Shown here: positions 53,590 through 62,482 of the stretch, piece by piece
Numbering within the stretch: the stretch's first letter is position 1
Layout: the number at the start of each line of letters is the position of its first letter
Origin: Geothermobacter hydrogeniphilus
GTDB taxonomy: Bacteria > Desulfobacterota > Desulfuromonadia > Desulfuromonadales > Geothermobacteraceae
Direction of reading: 5' to 3'
DNA length: 64,000 nucleotides
Assembly (NCBI RefSeq): GCF_002898515.1
Contig: NZ_PPFX01000006.1
Coordinates: 1 to 64,000, forward strand
Made by a program: the position numbers and the translations under genes
Notes under the pieces: model-generated
What the model saw: the letters and a program-made list of their open reading frames with translations, nothing else
Database searches by the model: none
What the model was told of the DNA's origin: nothing

Positions 53590-54837
53590 TTGCAAGGACA
53601 ACGGATTGTCATCGCCACGCTCTTTATTGTCATCTGCTGCAGCGGGAGCCTGTTTGCGCTCTCTCCCGAGATCCGTTTTGACATGCTGAAGACCAAACTG
53701 ACCCAGCAACTCAAGGAACAGCAATATGCCCGGGCCCTGGAAACCATACACGAGATCCGTGGCCTGGGAATCGCGACGCCCGCCTCCCTTGACTACTTTG
53801 AAGGCAAGGCCCTGTTCGAGTCAGGAAAGAAGTACGAGGCCTACGAGACCCTGACCAATTACGTGGAGAGCAACGGCAAAAACGCCAGGTATTATCGACA
53901 GGCGATCGCTTACCTGGTGAAGGCCGAGGAGGCCTACAATGCCGAGAAGGAAAAGCGGGAAGCGGAACGTGCGGCGCGGGAAAAAGCGGCGCGGGAAGAG
54001 CGGGAAAAGGATATGGCTCTGCGACGACAGGCTCAGGAGTTTGCTCAGGAACCGGCTTACGGTACTCCAAATAACGGGCTGATGTGGTCTTTCCCGCTTA
54101 GCAAGGGCTACCTGGCCAACCCTTACCTCCAGGGCCAAGCGTGGGGAACGAAGCAGGAGGCCCGGAACTATTGCGAAAATCTCGATCTGGCGGGGCACAG
54201 TGACTGGCGGGTGCCGGATATGCAGGAGTTCAGCACCGTCGCTGGCAAGGGGAACAAATATTCGTCCCTCCCCTGGCCCGCGCATTTCAAGGTGTGGCTG
54301 TGGGGTCGTCAGGAGTTTTCTGGTCGGGACACTCGTTACCAGGCGAACCAATTGTATGCGGTCAGTAACAATGATATGCAATCTTATGATGAGCAGTCTG
54401 CCGCAATCATTTGTGTCCGCAGAAACTCGCCGGAAATGTTTGAGAAATATTTCAGCCGCCAATATCGCGTGGTCAAATTCAAGGGGCACAAAATCATGGT
54501 CGAGGATCGCTACATGATTTCCTCGGATCAGTGTTTCTACCGGGACCCCGAGGTAACCTTTTCCGCCGCTAACAAATACTGCAAGAATCTCAAACTGGGA
54601 GGCTACGACGACTGGCATCTGCCGATCAAGGAGGACATGCTGCAGCGGCTTCCCTGCGAGATTGCCGCCTATCTTTCCTTTCTGGTTGACGATTCATCCT
54701 ACAATGATCTCTGGTACGTGGAGCCGGGGCTGCTGAGGAACAAGCCGGGAGTGCATGACCCGGGTGAATGCAAGATACGCCTCGAAAAATACAAACGGGC
54801 GCGCCATCACGTCCGGTGCGTGCGGGATGTGAAGTAG
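53590..54837 (+). CDS. Exported TPR / coiled-coil / DUF1566 protein, copy B
   Basis: 415 residues with a TTG start at 53590 behind GAGGAGG. Signal peptide QRIVIATLFIVICCSGSLFA. Then TPR-like helices to about residue 110, a charged coiled coil (KREAERAAREKAAREEREK), and two DUF1566/Lcl-type segments: NNGLMWSF...YCENLDLAGHSDWRVPDMQEF and CFYRDPE...YCKNLKLGGYDDWHLPIKEDM. Lcl-type domains are seen in secreted and adhesive proteins. With the DUF2135 protein it forms a two-gene exported unit. Stop is 43 bp before the convergent pfkA end. Confidence 0.75.
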   Translation: MQGQRIVIATLFIVICCSGSLFALSPEIRFDMLKTKLTQQLKEQQYARALETIHEIRGLGIATPASLDYFEGKALFESGKKYEAYETLTNYVESNGKNARYYRQAIAYLVKAEEAYNAEKEKREAERAAREKAAREEREKDMALRRQAQEFAQEPAYGTPNNGLMWSFPLSKGYLANPYLQGQAWGTKQEARNYCENLDLAGHSDWRVPDMQEFSTVAGKGNKYSSLPWPAHFKVWLWGRQEFSGRDTRYQANQLYAVSNNDMQSYDEQSAAIICVRRNSPEMFEKYFSRQYRVVKFKGHKIMVEDRYMISSDQCFYRDPEVTFSAANKYCKNLKLGGYDDWHLPIKEDMLQRLPCEIAAYLSFLVDDSSYNDLWYVEPGLLRNKPGVHDPGECKIRLEKYKRARHHVRCVRDVK

Positions 54838-54880
54838 AAAGGGCGCCCGCGGCTGCCGGACTGGTCCGAGCCGCAGTCTC

Positions 54881-55963
54881 CTAGCGCCCGCAGCAGATGC
54901 CCAGCGCCTCGGCGGTCGCCACCAGCTGCCCGTCCGGGTCGACCAGGCGCAGGTTGTCGATCGCTTCGGCGACCGGCACCGAGACGATCTGCTGCCCCTT
55001 GAGTGACACCATGCGGCCGAATTCGCCGCGGCGGATCAGTTCCACCGCCTCGACGCCGAAGCGCGAGCCGAGGATGCGGTCGGTGTGGGACGGGGTGCCG
55101 CCGCGCTGCACGTGGCCGAGGACCACGGTGCGGGTTTCTATTCCCAGGCCCTCTTCGATCTGCTGCGCCACCACCTGTCCGACCCCGCCGAGCCGTTCGG
55201 CGCGGCCATCGGTTTCGGCCGCCACGGCGACGGTGCGGCTGCCTTCTTTCGGCAGCGCCCCTTCGGCGACCACCACCACCGAAAAATTACGGCCCAGTTT
55301 TTTGCGTCCCTCCAGCTTGTTGAAGACGGCATCGAGATCGTAGGGGATTTCCGGCAGCAGGATGACATCGGCCGAACCGGCGATGCCCGACTCCAGCGCG
55401 ATCCAGCCGGCATAGCGGCCCATCACCTCGACCACCATCGCCCGGCGGTGGCTTTCGGCGGTGGTGTGCAGGCGGTCGAGGGCTTCGGTGACGATGCCGA
55501 CCGCTGTGTGATAGCCGAAAGTCGAATCGGTGGCGGCAACGTCACAGTCGATGGTCTTGGGGACAAAGACACAGGGGATGCCGAGATCCATCAGTTGGCG
55601 ACCGATGCCGAGGGTGCCGTCGCCACCGACCATGATCAGCGCCTCGGCCCCGGTTTCGCGGAAATTGTTCAAGACCCGGGCCGAGAGGTCGTGGACCACC
55701 CGGGTCCCGTTTTCCTCGACTTCATAACGGAACGGGTTGCCCTTGTTGGTGGTGCCGATGATGGTGCCGCCGCGCGACAGGATGCCCTTGACCTGGCCGA
55801 GACCCAGGGGAATCGGCTCCCAGCCGTGGACCAGGCCGTCGAGGCCGTCACGGATGCCGATCACTTCCCAGCCGTAGCGGAAGATGGCGGAGCGCACCAC
55901 GCCGCGGATGACAGCATTCAGTCCCGGGCAGTCGCCGCCGCCGGTGGAAATCGCGATTTTCAT
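54881..55963 (-). CDS. pfkA: 6-phosphofructokinase
   Basis: 360 residues. Motifs: ISTGGGDCPGLNAVIRGVV (nucleotide site), SRGGTIIGTTNKG, MVGGDGTLGI, and VPKTIDCDVAATDSTFGYHTAV, then EVMGRYAGWIALESG for fructose-6-phosphate. PKTID with lysine and GGDGT are seen in PPi-dependent and mixed-type (group III) enzymes, so the phosphate donor is uncertain. The usual second Asn of TIDND is Cys here. It phosphorylates fructose-6-phosphate in glycolysis. A piece of its 3' end is duplicated at 51777-51862. Confidence 0.9.
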   Translation of the reverse strand: MKIAISTGGGDCPGLNAVIRGVVRSAIFRYGWEVIGIRDGLDGLVHGWEPIPLGLGQVKGILSRGGTIIGTTNKGNPFRYEVEENGTRVVHDLSARVLNNFRETGAEALIMVGGDGTLGIGRQLMDLGIPCVFVPKTIDCDVAATDSTFGYHTAVGIVTEALDRLHTTAESHRRAMVVEVMGRYAGWIALESGIAGSADVILLPEIPYDLDAVFNKLEGRKKLGRNFSVVVVAEGALPKEGSRTVAVAAETDGRAERLGGVGQVVAQQIEEGLGIETRTVVLGHVQRGGTPSHTDRILGSRFGVEAVELIRRGEFGRMVSLKGQQIVSVPVAEAIDNLRLVDPDGQLVATAEALGICCGR

Positions 55964-56072
55964 GGTTCATGCCTCCGTGCGAGATGATTGTGCAGACAGT
56001 GTAGCATGCAGGATCTTTTCGGCCAGAGAGGGGACAAGGTTAAGGTTGGATGTCCCAGGAGGCAGGGGTGTC

Positions 56073-56447
56073 TCAATCTTCCCATCGTTCCGGAAAGTCG
56101 AAGGAAAGCTGGCGATGATGTTTGATCGCCAGCAGATACAGGTTGTTCCCTTGTCGGGCGTAGAGGATGAGATAGTCGCCGCGGATCAACTCCCGTACGC
56201 TGGCGTTGTCGCCGGGGCGCTGTTGCAGGGTTGCGACGAGGGTTGTGGCCTCATGGGAGGATGTGCGGCGTTGCAGGAAGTCTTTGCCGAGTTCAGGAAG
56301 AACCTCCAGCCGGGGGATGATATCGGTAAACAGATCGTCCAGCAGGGCTTCGAAGGCCCAGGCAGCGTCGGCCTCGGCCAAAAAGGTTTCGATCTCATCC
56401 AGGTTGCGACGGAAATTGCGGGTGACCTGGATATGTCTGCGGCTCAT
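56073..56447 (-). CDS. ParE/RelE-type toxin
   Basis: 124 residues from the ATG at 56447, which overlaps the antitoxin stop (ATGA). The fold is ParE-like: RNFRRNLDEIETFLAEADAAWAFEALLDDLF, then beta strands VRELIRGDYLILYARQGNNLYLLAIKHHRQLSF. ParE toxins poison gyrase and RelE toxins cut mRNA; which applies here is not clear from sequence. Length is slightly above the usual 95-110. Confidence 0.8.
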   Translation of the reverse strand: MSRRHIQVTRNFRRNLDEIETFLAEADAAWAFEALLDDLFTDIIPRLEVLPELGKDFLQRRTSSHEATTLVATLQQRPGDNASVRELIRGDYLILYARQGNNLYLLAIKHHRQLSFDFPERWED

Positions 56448-56728
56448 TTTGAGCGGCCGTAGCGGGCTTTCAGTTCTGCCACCGAACAGAGGTTGCCCGC
56501 TTCGACATCGTCCCAACCGCGACCGGCCTCTTCGAGCAGTGTCAGGTGGATGTTTTCCCGTTCGAGGCGGTGGTAATAGTCGAGGCGGCGGGCATCGATC
56601 AGGGCGACATAGGCTTTGCCATTGCGGGTGATGATCTTTTCCCGGCCCTGGCAGGCCTCTTCGGCCAGTTCGGTCAGGCGGGCGCGAGTTTCCTTGAGGG
56701 GGACAATGTCCCTGCTGGTGATCGGCAT
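56444..56728 (-). CDS. Phd/YefM-type antitoxin
   Basis: 94 residues from the ATG at 56728 behind CAGGAG. The N-terminus, PITSRDIVPLKETRARLTELAEEACQGREKIITRNGKAYVALIDARRLDYYHRL, is the Phd/YefM DNA-binding domain. The C-terminal tail should wrap the toxin. It precedes and overlaps the toxin gene and probably represses the pair through the dyad upstream. Confidence 0.85.
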   Translation of the reverse strand: MPITSRDIVPLKETRARLTELAEEACQGREKIITRNGKAYVALIDARRLDYYHRLERENIHLTLLEEAGRGWDDVEAGNLCSVAELKARYGRSK

Positions 56729-56763
56729 GGCAAGCTCCTGTTCGGCTGCAATGATCAACTTAA

Positions 56764-56783
56764 GTTTAACGTATAGATTAAAC
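56764..56783 (-). promoter_or_regulatory. Dyad upstream of the toxin-antitoxin pair
   Basis: GTTTAA-N8-TTAAAC is a perfect 6-bp inverted repeat with an AT-rich centre, 36 bp before the antitoxin ATG. This is the place and shape expected for Phd/YefM self-repression. Confidence 0.4.
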
Positions 56784-56858
56784 CATGGAGGCACTTGCGG
56801 CAAGCCGTTGTTTGTCAGGTGTCGGTTTTATCGTCGGTTTGCAGTCAGCTTCAACGCT

Positions 56859-57776
56859 TCAGTCTGCCGCCCCTCTGCTCCGGCTCTTCCACAGCGCTTC
56901 CCCCGAATAGACCCCCAGTCCGGCCCAGATGAAGAGAAAACTTCCCAACTCCGCCAGGTTGAAGGGTTCCCGGTAGAGAGCGACGGCGAGCAGGAAATGC
57001 AGGCTGGGAGTGATGTACTGCAGAAAACCGATGGTGGCCAGCCGCAGCCGGCGGGCGGCGCCGATGAAACAGAGCAGGGGGATGGCGGTCACCACCCCGG
57101 AGAGGGGCAGCAGCAGGTCGAGACGCGGCGAGCCGCCCAGGAACCCGGCCTGGTGCTGAGCCAGCAGGTAGAGTATGAAGCCAAGGGCGAAGGGCGCCAG
57201 CAGCAGGGTCTCGACCGTCAGGCCGATCAATGCGTCAACCTCGGCGATTTTGCGCAGCAGCCCGTAAAGACCGAAGGACGCCGCCAGCACCAGGGCGATC
57301 CAGGGCAGTCGGCCGTACTGGACGGTCAGGGAGACGACCCCGGCCAGGGCGAGCAGCACGCTCAGCTGCTGCCAGCGGCTGAGCCGTTCACCGAGAAAGA
57401 GGAAGCCGAGCAGCACGCTCAGCAGCGGGGTGATGAAATAGCCCAGGCTTGATTGCAGCACCTCGCCGACCTGCACCGCGTAGATGAAGACCAGCCAGTT
57501 GCAGGCGATCAGCAGCGTCGAACCACACAGTGTCAGCAGCAGCGTCCGGTCGGCAAAGACCCGGCGGATGGCGCCGAGCCGACTGCGGAGGAGAACCAGC
57601 AGGCTGAGGAAAACCGCCGACCAGAAGATCCGGTGACAGACGATCTCCAGCGGCGCGGCGCCGGTCAGAGCCTTGAAGAAGATCGGGAAGGAGCCCCAGA
57701 CGGTGTAGGCGGCGAGACCGAGGATGACGCCCTGCCGGGAGCGGTTGTCTGCTGCAGTGGTCGCGGGAGAATTCAT
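56859..57776 (-). CDS. rarD: RarD/EamA-family permease
   Basis: 305 residues with ten hydrophobic helices in two EamA halves (GVILGLAAYTVWGSFPIFFKAL opens the first; GLYGLLRKIAEVDALIGLTVETLLLAPFALGF the second). RarD proteins are inner-membrane transporters of unknown substrate; the name comes from early chloramphenicol work. ATG at 57776. It is upstream of the toxin-antitoxin pair on the same strand with 130 bp between. Confidence 0.88.
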   Translation of the reverse strand: MNSPATTAADNRSRQGVILGLAAYTVWGSFPIFFKALTGAAPLEIVCHRIFWSAVFLSLLVLLRSRLGAIRRVFADRTLLLTLCGSTLLIACNWLVFIYAVQVGEVLQSSLGYFITPLLSVLLGFLFLGERLSRWQQLSVLLALAGVVSLTVQYGRLPWIALVLAASFGLYGLLRKIAEVDALIGLTVETLLLAPFALGFILYLLAQHQAGFLGGSPRLDLLLPLSGVVTAIPLLCFIGAARRLRLATIGFLQYITPSLHFLLAVALYREPFNLAELGSFLFIWAGLGVYSGEALWKSRSRGAAD

Positions 57777-57892
57777 CCGCAGAATGTGCGCTGTTTTGAG
57801 GGAGAAATCAAGCTTTCAACGGTGGCTGTTGATGTCGGGGCGATTCTGGTGATCGTCCGGCGCGCTGGGGGTGATGATCAGGTTGTCGGCTT

Positions 57893-60254
57893 GTTTCAAT
57901 CCACGCCCCCGCGAGGGGGGCGACAGCCCCTGCTCCAACGTCAAAGTATGGCCAAGCAAGGTTTCAATCCACGCCCCCGCGAGGGGGGCGACGACCTCCC
58001 TGGAGACGACCACTGCCGGCCGATTTAGGGTTTCAATCCACGCCCCCGCGAGGGGGGCGACCAACCACGGCAAGATCAACGGGGAGGTGATCGCGTGTTT
58101 CAATCCACGCCCCCGCGAGGGGGGCGACACGATTATCTGTGTAGCAAAATAGTTTTGTGTCGCCTCGTTTCAATCCACGCCCCCGCGAGGGGGGCGACTG
58201 AAAACCTGGCGGTCATTGAAGCCCGCAGCACGTTTCAATCCACGCCCCCGCGAGGGGGGCGACCACAATCCGTGAACTATTAAGGAACACTATTGCTGTT
58301 TCAATCCACGCCCCCGCGAGGGGGGCGACGCAGGACCTTGCCACGCTGGCAGGTGTGACCACTAGTTTCAATCCACGCCCCCGCGAGGGGGGCGACCGTT
58401 CTTCAGTGACATGGTCAGGACTGTTTGCCACGTTTCAATCCACGCCCCCGCGAGGGGGGCGACAGGGCGCAGGCCCGCAGGATTTGCCGACAGCGTGGTT
58501 TCAATCCACGCCCCCGCGAGGGGGGCGACGAAAGGACATTGAGAAATGATCTACAACGACCAAGTTTCAATCCACGCCCCCGCGAGGGGGGCGACATTTT
58601 TGGTTGTGTTCTTCAAATGGTTTGCTCAGTGTTTCAATCCACGCCCCCGCGAGGGGGGCGACGCTCTGACCGGGTGAGTGTCAGCCGGAACAGCCATGTT
58701 TCAATCCACGCCCCCGCGAGGGGGGCGACTCTGCGGTGAGACGATTAATGCCGGTCGAGTGTGTTTCAATCCACGCCCCCGCGAGGGGGGCGACAGATCT
58801 CCTCATGCTACTACGGCCTTCGTCAATAAGTTTCAATCCACGCCCCCGCGAGGGGGGCGACAGACGGTTGAAGGGGACACGCCTACAGCAATAGCGTTTC
58901 AATCCACGCCCCCGCGAGGGGGGCGACTAAGCATTTTCGACGACTTCCGCGCACTTAAAATGTTTCAATCCACGCCCCCGCGAGGGGGGCGACCTGCAAG
59001 GTCCTGATCGCGCAGGTTGTCGAAGATGTTTCAATCCACGCCCCCGCGAGGGGGGCGACGCCTGGGTGAGGCCTGCTTCCTTGGCGATCTTTTGGTTTCA
59101 ATCCACGCCCCCGCGAGGGGGGCGACTGGTCATTGTTTTAAATCCTTTCAGGTTAGATATGTTTCAATCCACGCCCCCGCGAGGGGGGCGACGCAGCGTG
59201 AGGACAAGGGCCAGGTGACCATCGAGTTTCAATCCACGCCCCCGCGAGGGGGGCGACGAACCGGCGACGCCACGACTTTTTGCCGAGCGTGGTTTCAATC
59301 CACGCCCCCGCGAGGGGGGCGACGGGGTATGACGTGCGACAGATGGCCGCCGCGCTGTTTCAATCCACGCCCCCGCGAGGGGGGCGACGTACGGTTTTCC
59401 CAGACAGCCAGCGAGAAACGGTTGTTTCAATCCACGCCCCCGCGAGGGGGGCGACCGCGGTCAGGGATATCAGGATGGTTATCGCGGCTGTTTCAATCCA
59501 CGCCCCCGCGAGGGGGGCGACACGCCTCATCGTCGGCGCCGAGACCAACCAGGGCCAGTTTCAATCCACGCCCCCGCGAGGGGGGCGACGATACAGGCCC
59601 ATATCACCGTCGCAACCGAATGCGTTTCAATCCACGCCCCCGCGAGGGGGGCGACCGGCCCTGCTTTACGTGTTCAGTTCGGCGGACAAGTTTCAATCCA
59701 CGCCCCCGCGAGGGGGGCGACGCCCCAGTTGGGGCTGCCGATTGTCGGGCGGGACGTTTCAATCCACGCCCCCGCGAGGGGGGCGACACGGCAGCGGCAA
59801 CGTCACCGGCATCACCTTGGACGTTTCAATCCACGCCCCCGCGAGGGGGGCGACCCGACAATATCGTCAAAATCGACACCACCACCGGGTTTCAATCCAC
59901 GCCCCCGCGAGGGGGGCGACGCGACCTGTATCGGGCGATCGACACGGTGGCCGGCGTTTCAATCCACGCCCCCGCGAGGGGGGCGACCCCTTCAGAGGCG
60001 TCAAGCGCGGGACCCTCATCGTCGTTTCAATCCACGCCCCCGCGAGGGGGGCGACGCCTACCACCTCACCGACCCCGACAGCTGGGGGAGTTTCAATCCA
60101 CGCCCCCGCGAGGGGGGCGACGGCCGCGTTTCTGGCGGGCCTGCCTGTCGCAATCTGTTTCAATCCACGCCCCCGCGAGGGGGGCGACCAACCGGCTGCA
60201 GCCCGACATTCCTCGATCACTTGTTTCAATCCACGCCCCCGCGAGGGGGGCGAC
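57893..60254 (-). CRISPR. Type I-C CRISPR array, 36 repeats and 35 spacers
   Basis: The 32-bp repeat on the plus strand begins GTTTCAATCCACGCCCCCGC and ends GGGGGGCGAC; its complement, ending GGATTGAAAC, is the usual type I-C form. I located 36 repeats from 57893 to 60223 (start positions) and all looked identical, including the leader-distal one. Spacers are about 33-38 bp. The GAAAC end and the cas2-side AT-rich leader show transcription on the minus strand, with the newest spacers at the right. All open frames across it are repeat artefacts. Confidence 0.97.
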
Positions 60255-60428
60255 AGTGTTGCTTTAACTTGCTAAAATCGGGTGCTTTTTAAGCTTGCTT
60301 TTGCGAACCTTCCGAGTAGGTAGGTGATTTGTTCACTGCCTTGTCCGGAATTTTTAAAAAAGATCTGAGAATTAAGGCCTTGGATTATTTGCGAACCTCC
60401 CGGTCAAACCGCCCTCACTTGGGGTTCG
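60255..60428 (-). promoter_or_regulatory. CRISPR leader
   Basis: This 174-bp AT-rich stretch between the array and cas2 holds a repeated motif, TTTGCGAACCT-[TC]-CCG, at 60300-60314 and 60388-60402, 88 bp apart. It should contain the array promoter and the signals for spacer insertion. I could not fix a unique -10/-35 pair. Confidence 0.7.
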
Positions 60429-60719
60429 CTACACGATGAGCGGCCCTTCCTGATCGATGCCGGGCTTGGCGCCGACATGTTCTACCCGCTTCCTCCAGTT
60501 GGAGCCGAGGAAATAAAAACGCAGACTGTCCCGTTCTTCGTCAATTTCCTGAATCAGCTGCTGTCTGAATTTAACCCATTGGGCCGGATCAACCAGGCAT
60601 TCAAAAACCGAGAACTGAACACGTTGCCCGTGATTCACGCATATCTTTGCTACCCGACGCAATCGTCTCGCCCCAGCCCGGTCCGAAGTCGCGACATCGT
60701 AACTGACCAGAACCATCAT
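60429..60719 (-). CDS. cas2: CRISPR-associated endonuclease Cas2
   Basis: 96 residues from tandem ATGs at 60719/60716, with GGAGG seven bases upstream. It begins MMVLVSYDVAT, with the conserved first-strand Asp, and has RVQFSVFECLVDPAQW in the middle, typical of Cas2. With Cas1 it forms the spacer integrase. It lies 4 bp after the cas1 stop codon and next to the leader. Confidence 0.95.
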   Translation of the reverse strand: MMVLVSYDVATSDRAGARRLRRVAKICVNHGQRVQFSVFECLVDPAQWVKFRQQLIQEIDEERDSLRFYFLGSNWRKRVEHVGAKPGIDQEGPLIV

Positions 60720-60723
60720 CGGT

Positions 60724-61755
60724 CTACCTCCAGAGAAAAGGTGGATAGGCGTCGAGATCGCCGCGTAGATATCGTGCCAGCAACTGCGCCTGGACAAAGA
60801 CCAGCATGCCGATGGGGACTTTCTCCTTGATGAAGGGATGCTCGATCTCCGCCTGTTTGCGTTTCTGGTATTCAGTCAATACCAGCTTGCGGGTTTCGTC
60901 GTCCATCAGCACCGCGCCTGATTCCTTGATTTGAAACCCCTTCTTTTTCACCTGTCCCAGATTGATAAGCGAGAGCGCCAGCCGGTCGGCAAGGACCGGA
61001 CGGAACTCTTCCATCAGGTCCAGGGCCAGGCTCAGCCTGCCGGGGCGGTCACGGTGCAGGTAGCCGACAGCCGGGTCGAGACCTACTGTTTCCAGGGCGG
61101 AACGGGTGTCATGATAGAGAAGAGTATAGAGGAATGAGAGCAGGCAGTTGACCCGGTCCCTGGGGGGACGGCGGCTGCGTCCGCTGAAATGAAAGTCAGT
61201 TTTTCGATTGACGATCAATTGATTGAAATGTCCGAAGTAGCTGCTGGCGGCCTGTCCCTCGATGCCGCGTACTTCATCGAGATTATCCACCTTCAGCAGC
61301 TTTTGGGAGGTTCTGCCGAACTGGGCATGGGCCAGTTCCAGCGCCGACCGATCAAACTTGTCGCCGTGGTCGCGCAGGGCGCGCCCGAGGACGGTGCGGC
61401 AGTTGTTGACCTTGCCGAGGACAAACATCCTGGCCAGTCCGGCCGAGGCGGCGGGCTCGTCGGCCTGCCGGTACTGGGTTCGGCGCAACAGGACATTACC
61501 TGATGTGGGGCCCTGAACACTGGCGAGGTATTTTCCGTAACTAGTCAGAAAGCTGACTGCGACGCCATGCTCACCGCAGTGCCCGAGCAGAAACGGGCTA
61601 CAGGTGACCTGGCCGAAGCAGACAATCGAGCTGAGGGTGTGGATCGGCAGACGCAGCCGGGTTTCGCGTTCGATGTTGACCGCGACCGTCTCTCCCTCCT
61701 TGTTCAGGTAGGCCCCCTGGGTGGTGACATAGAGGGTGTTGAGCATCTTTCTCAT
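60724..61755 (-). CDS. cas1: CRISPR-associated integrase Cas1, type I-C
   Basis: 343 residues. The catalytic Glu is in EVRGIEGQAASSYFGHFN; the His and acidic residue are in VGYLHRDRPGRLSLALDLMEEFRPVLADR. The N-terminal beta domain (LYVTTQGAYLNKEGETVAV) is complete. It integrates new spacers at the leader end. Its start overlaps the cas4 stop by 4 bp (ATGA). Confidence 0.96.
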   Translation of the reverse strand: MRKMLNTLYVTTQGAYLNKEGETVAVNIERETRLRLPIHTLSSIVCFGQVTCSPFLLGHCGEHGVAVSFLTSYGKYLASVQGPTSGNVLLRRTQYRQADEPAASAGLARMFVLGKVNNCRTVLGRALRDHGDKFDRSALELAHAQFGRTSQKLLKVDNLDEVRGIEGQAASSYFGHFNQLIVNRKTDFHFSGRSRRPPRDRVNCLLSFLYTLLYHDTRSALETVGLDPAVGYLHRDRPGRLSLALDLMEEFRPVLADRLALSLINLGQVKKKGFQIKESGAVLMDDETRKLVLTEYQKRKQAEIEHPFIKEKVPIGMLVFVQAQLLARYLRGDLDAYPPFLWR

Positions 61756-62375
61756 GTCGGATCCCTCAGCATCTGAGCAAGATATTTGGCGACCGAGCGG
61801 GTTTCATTGCAACTGCCAGGCAGGCAGATCTGCCGCAGGGAACAATTGTCGCACCTGCCGTCATGGATGGCCGGCGGGGTTTCATCCAAGGCCAGCAGAT
61901 CATGGGTGGCCCGGATGGTCTGCTCGGTCATGTTTCTTAATTCGGCACTGAAAACGACCTCCCGGCGACGGCGCTTCTGTCCGTAGAAGAGTGCCCCTCG
62001 ATCGATGGCGATCTGCAGCATCTCTTCCAGGCAGAGGGCCTGGGCGCAGAGCTGTACTTCATCGCAGAGATCCTTTTTCGGTCGGCCGCGTTTGTATTCC
62101 ACCGGATAGACGCTGCCGTCGGCATGAAACTCGACCACATCGGCCTGGCCGCTCAAACCGTAGCGTTTCGAACTGATTGGCAGAGTACGGACAATGCGGA
62201 TATCTCCCTCCTGCCGGGATGTCCCGCTGTCGGCCCGCTCATGCAGTACCCGTCCCTCGGCGGTGAAGCGGTTTTCGCTCCATTGCTGCTCCAGGTGAAT
62301 CAGGGCGCACTGCCGGGGGCAGAACTGGTAGTGCTGCAGCGCCGAGAGCATGATGTAGTCGGATTCGGCGTACAT
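61752..62375 (-). CDS. cas4: CRISPR-associated Cas4 (RecB-like, Fe-S)
   Basis: 207 residues. Four iron-sulfur cysteines: one in YQFCPRQCALIH at the N-terminus and three in CDNCSLRQICLP near the C-terminus. The RecB-type nuclease core includes SVYPVEYKRGRPK (Asp/Glu-x-Lys) near residue 95. In type I-C, Cas4 trims prespacers and selects the PAM with Cas1-Cas2. The ATG at 62375 has GGAG 8 nt upstream. It is followed directly by cas1 and cas2. Confidence 0.95.
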   Translation of the reverse strand: MYAESDYIMLSALQHYQFCPRQCALIHLEQQWSENRFTAEGRVLHERADSGTSRQEGDIRIVRTLPISSKRYGLSGQADVVEFHADGSVYPVEYKRGRPKKDLCDEVQLCAQALCLEEMLQIAIDRGALFYGQKRRRREVVFSAELRNMTEQTIRATHDLLALDETPPAIHDGRCDNCSLRQICLPGSCNETRSVAKYLAQMLRDPT

Positions 62376-62482
62376 TACCTTTTCTCCAACAGCAAGTTAT
62401 TGAACAGATGCGTTAACGCCGTCTGTTGCTTTCGGCAGCATCGAGTATTCTCGCTGACGTCACGGCGCGGAGGCAAAGCAAG

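Noticed and set aside
57453-60292. Open frames across the CRISPR array, including a 416-codon frame
   Set aside because: They translate the repeat over and over ([29 protein letters not shown]) and end with the array.
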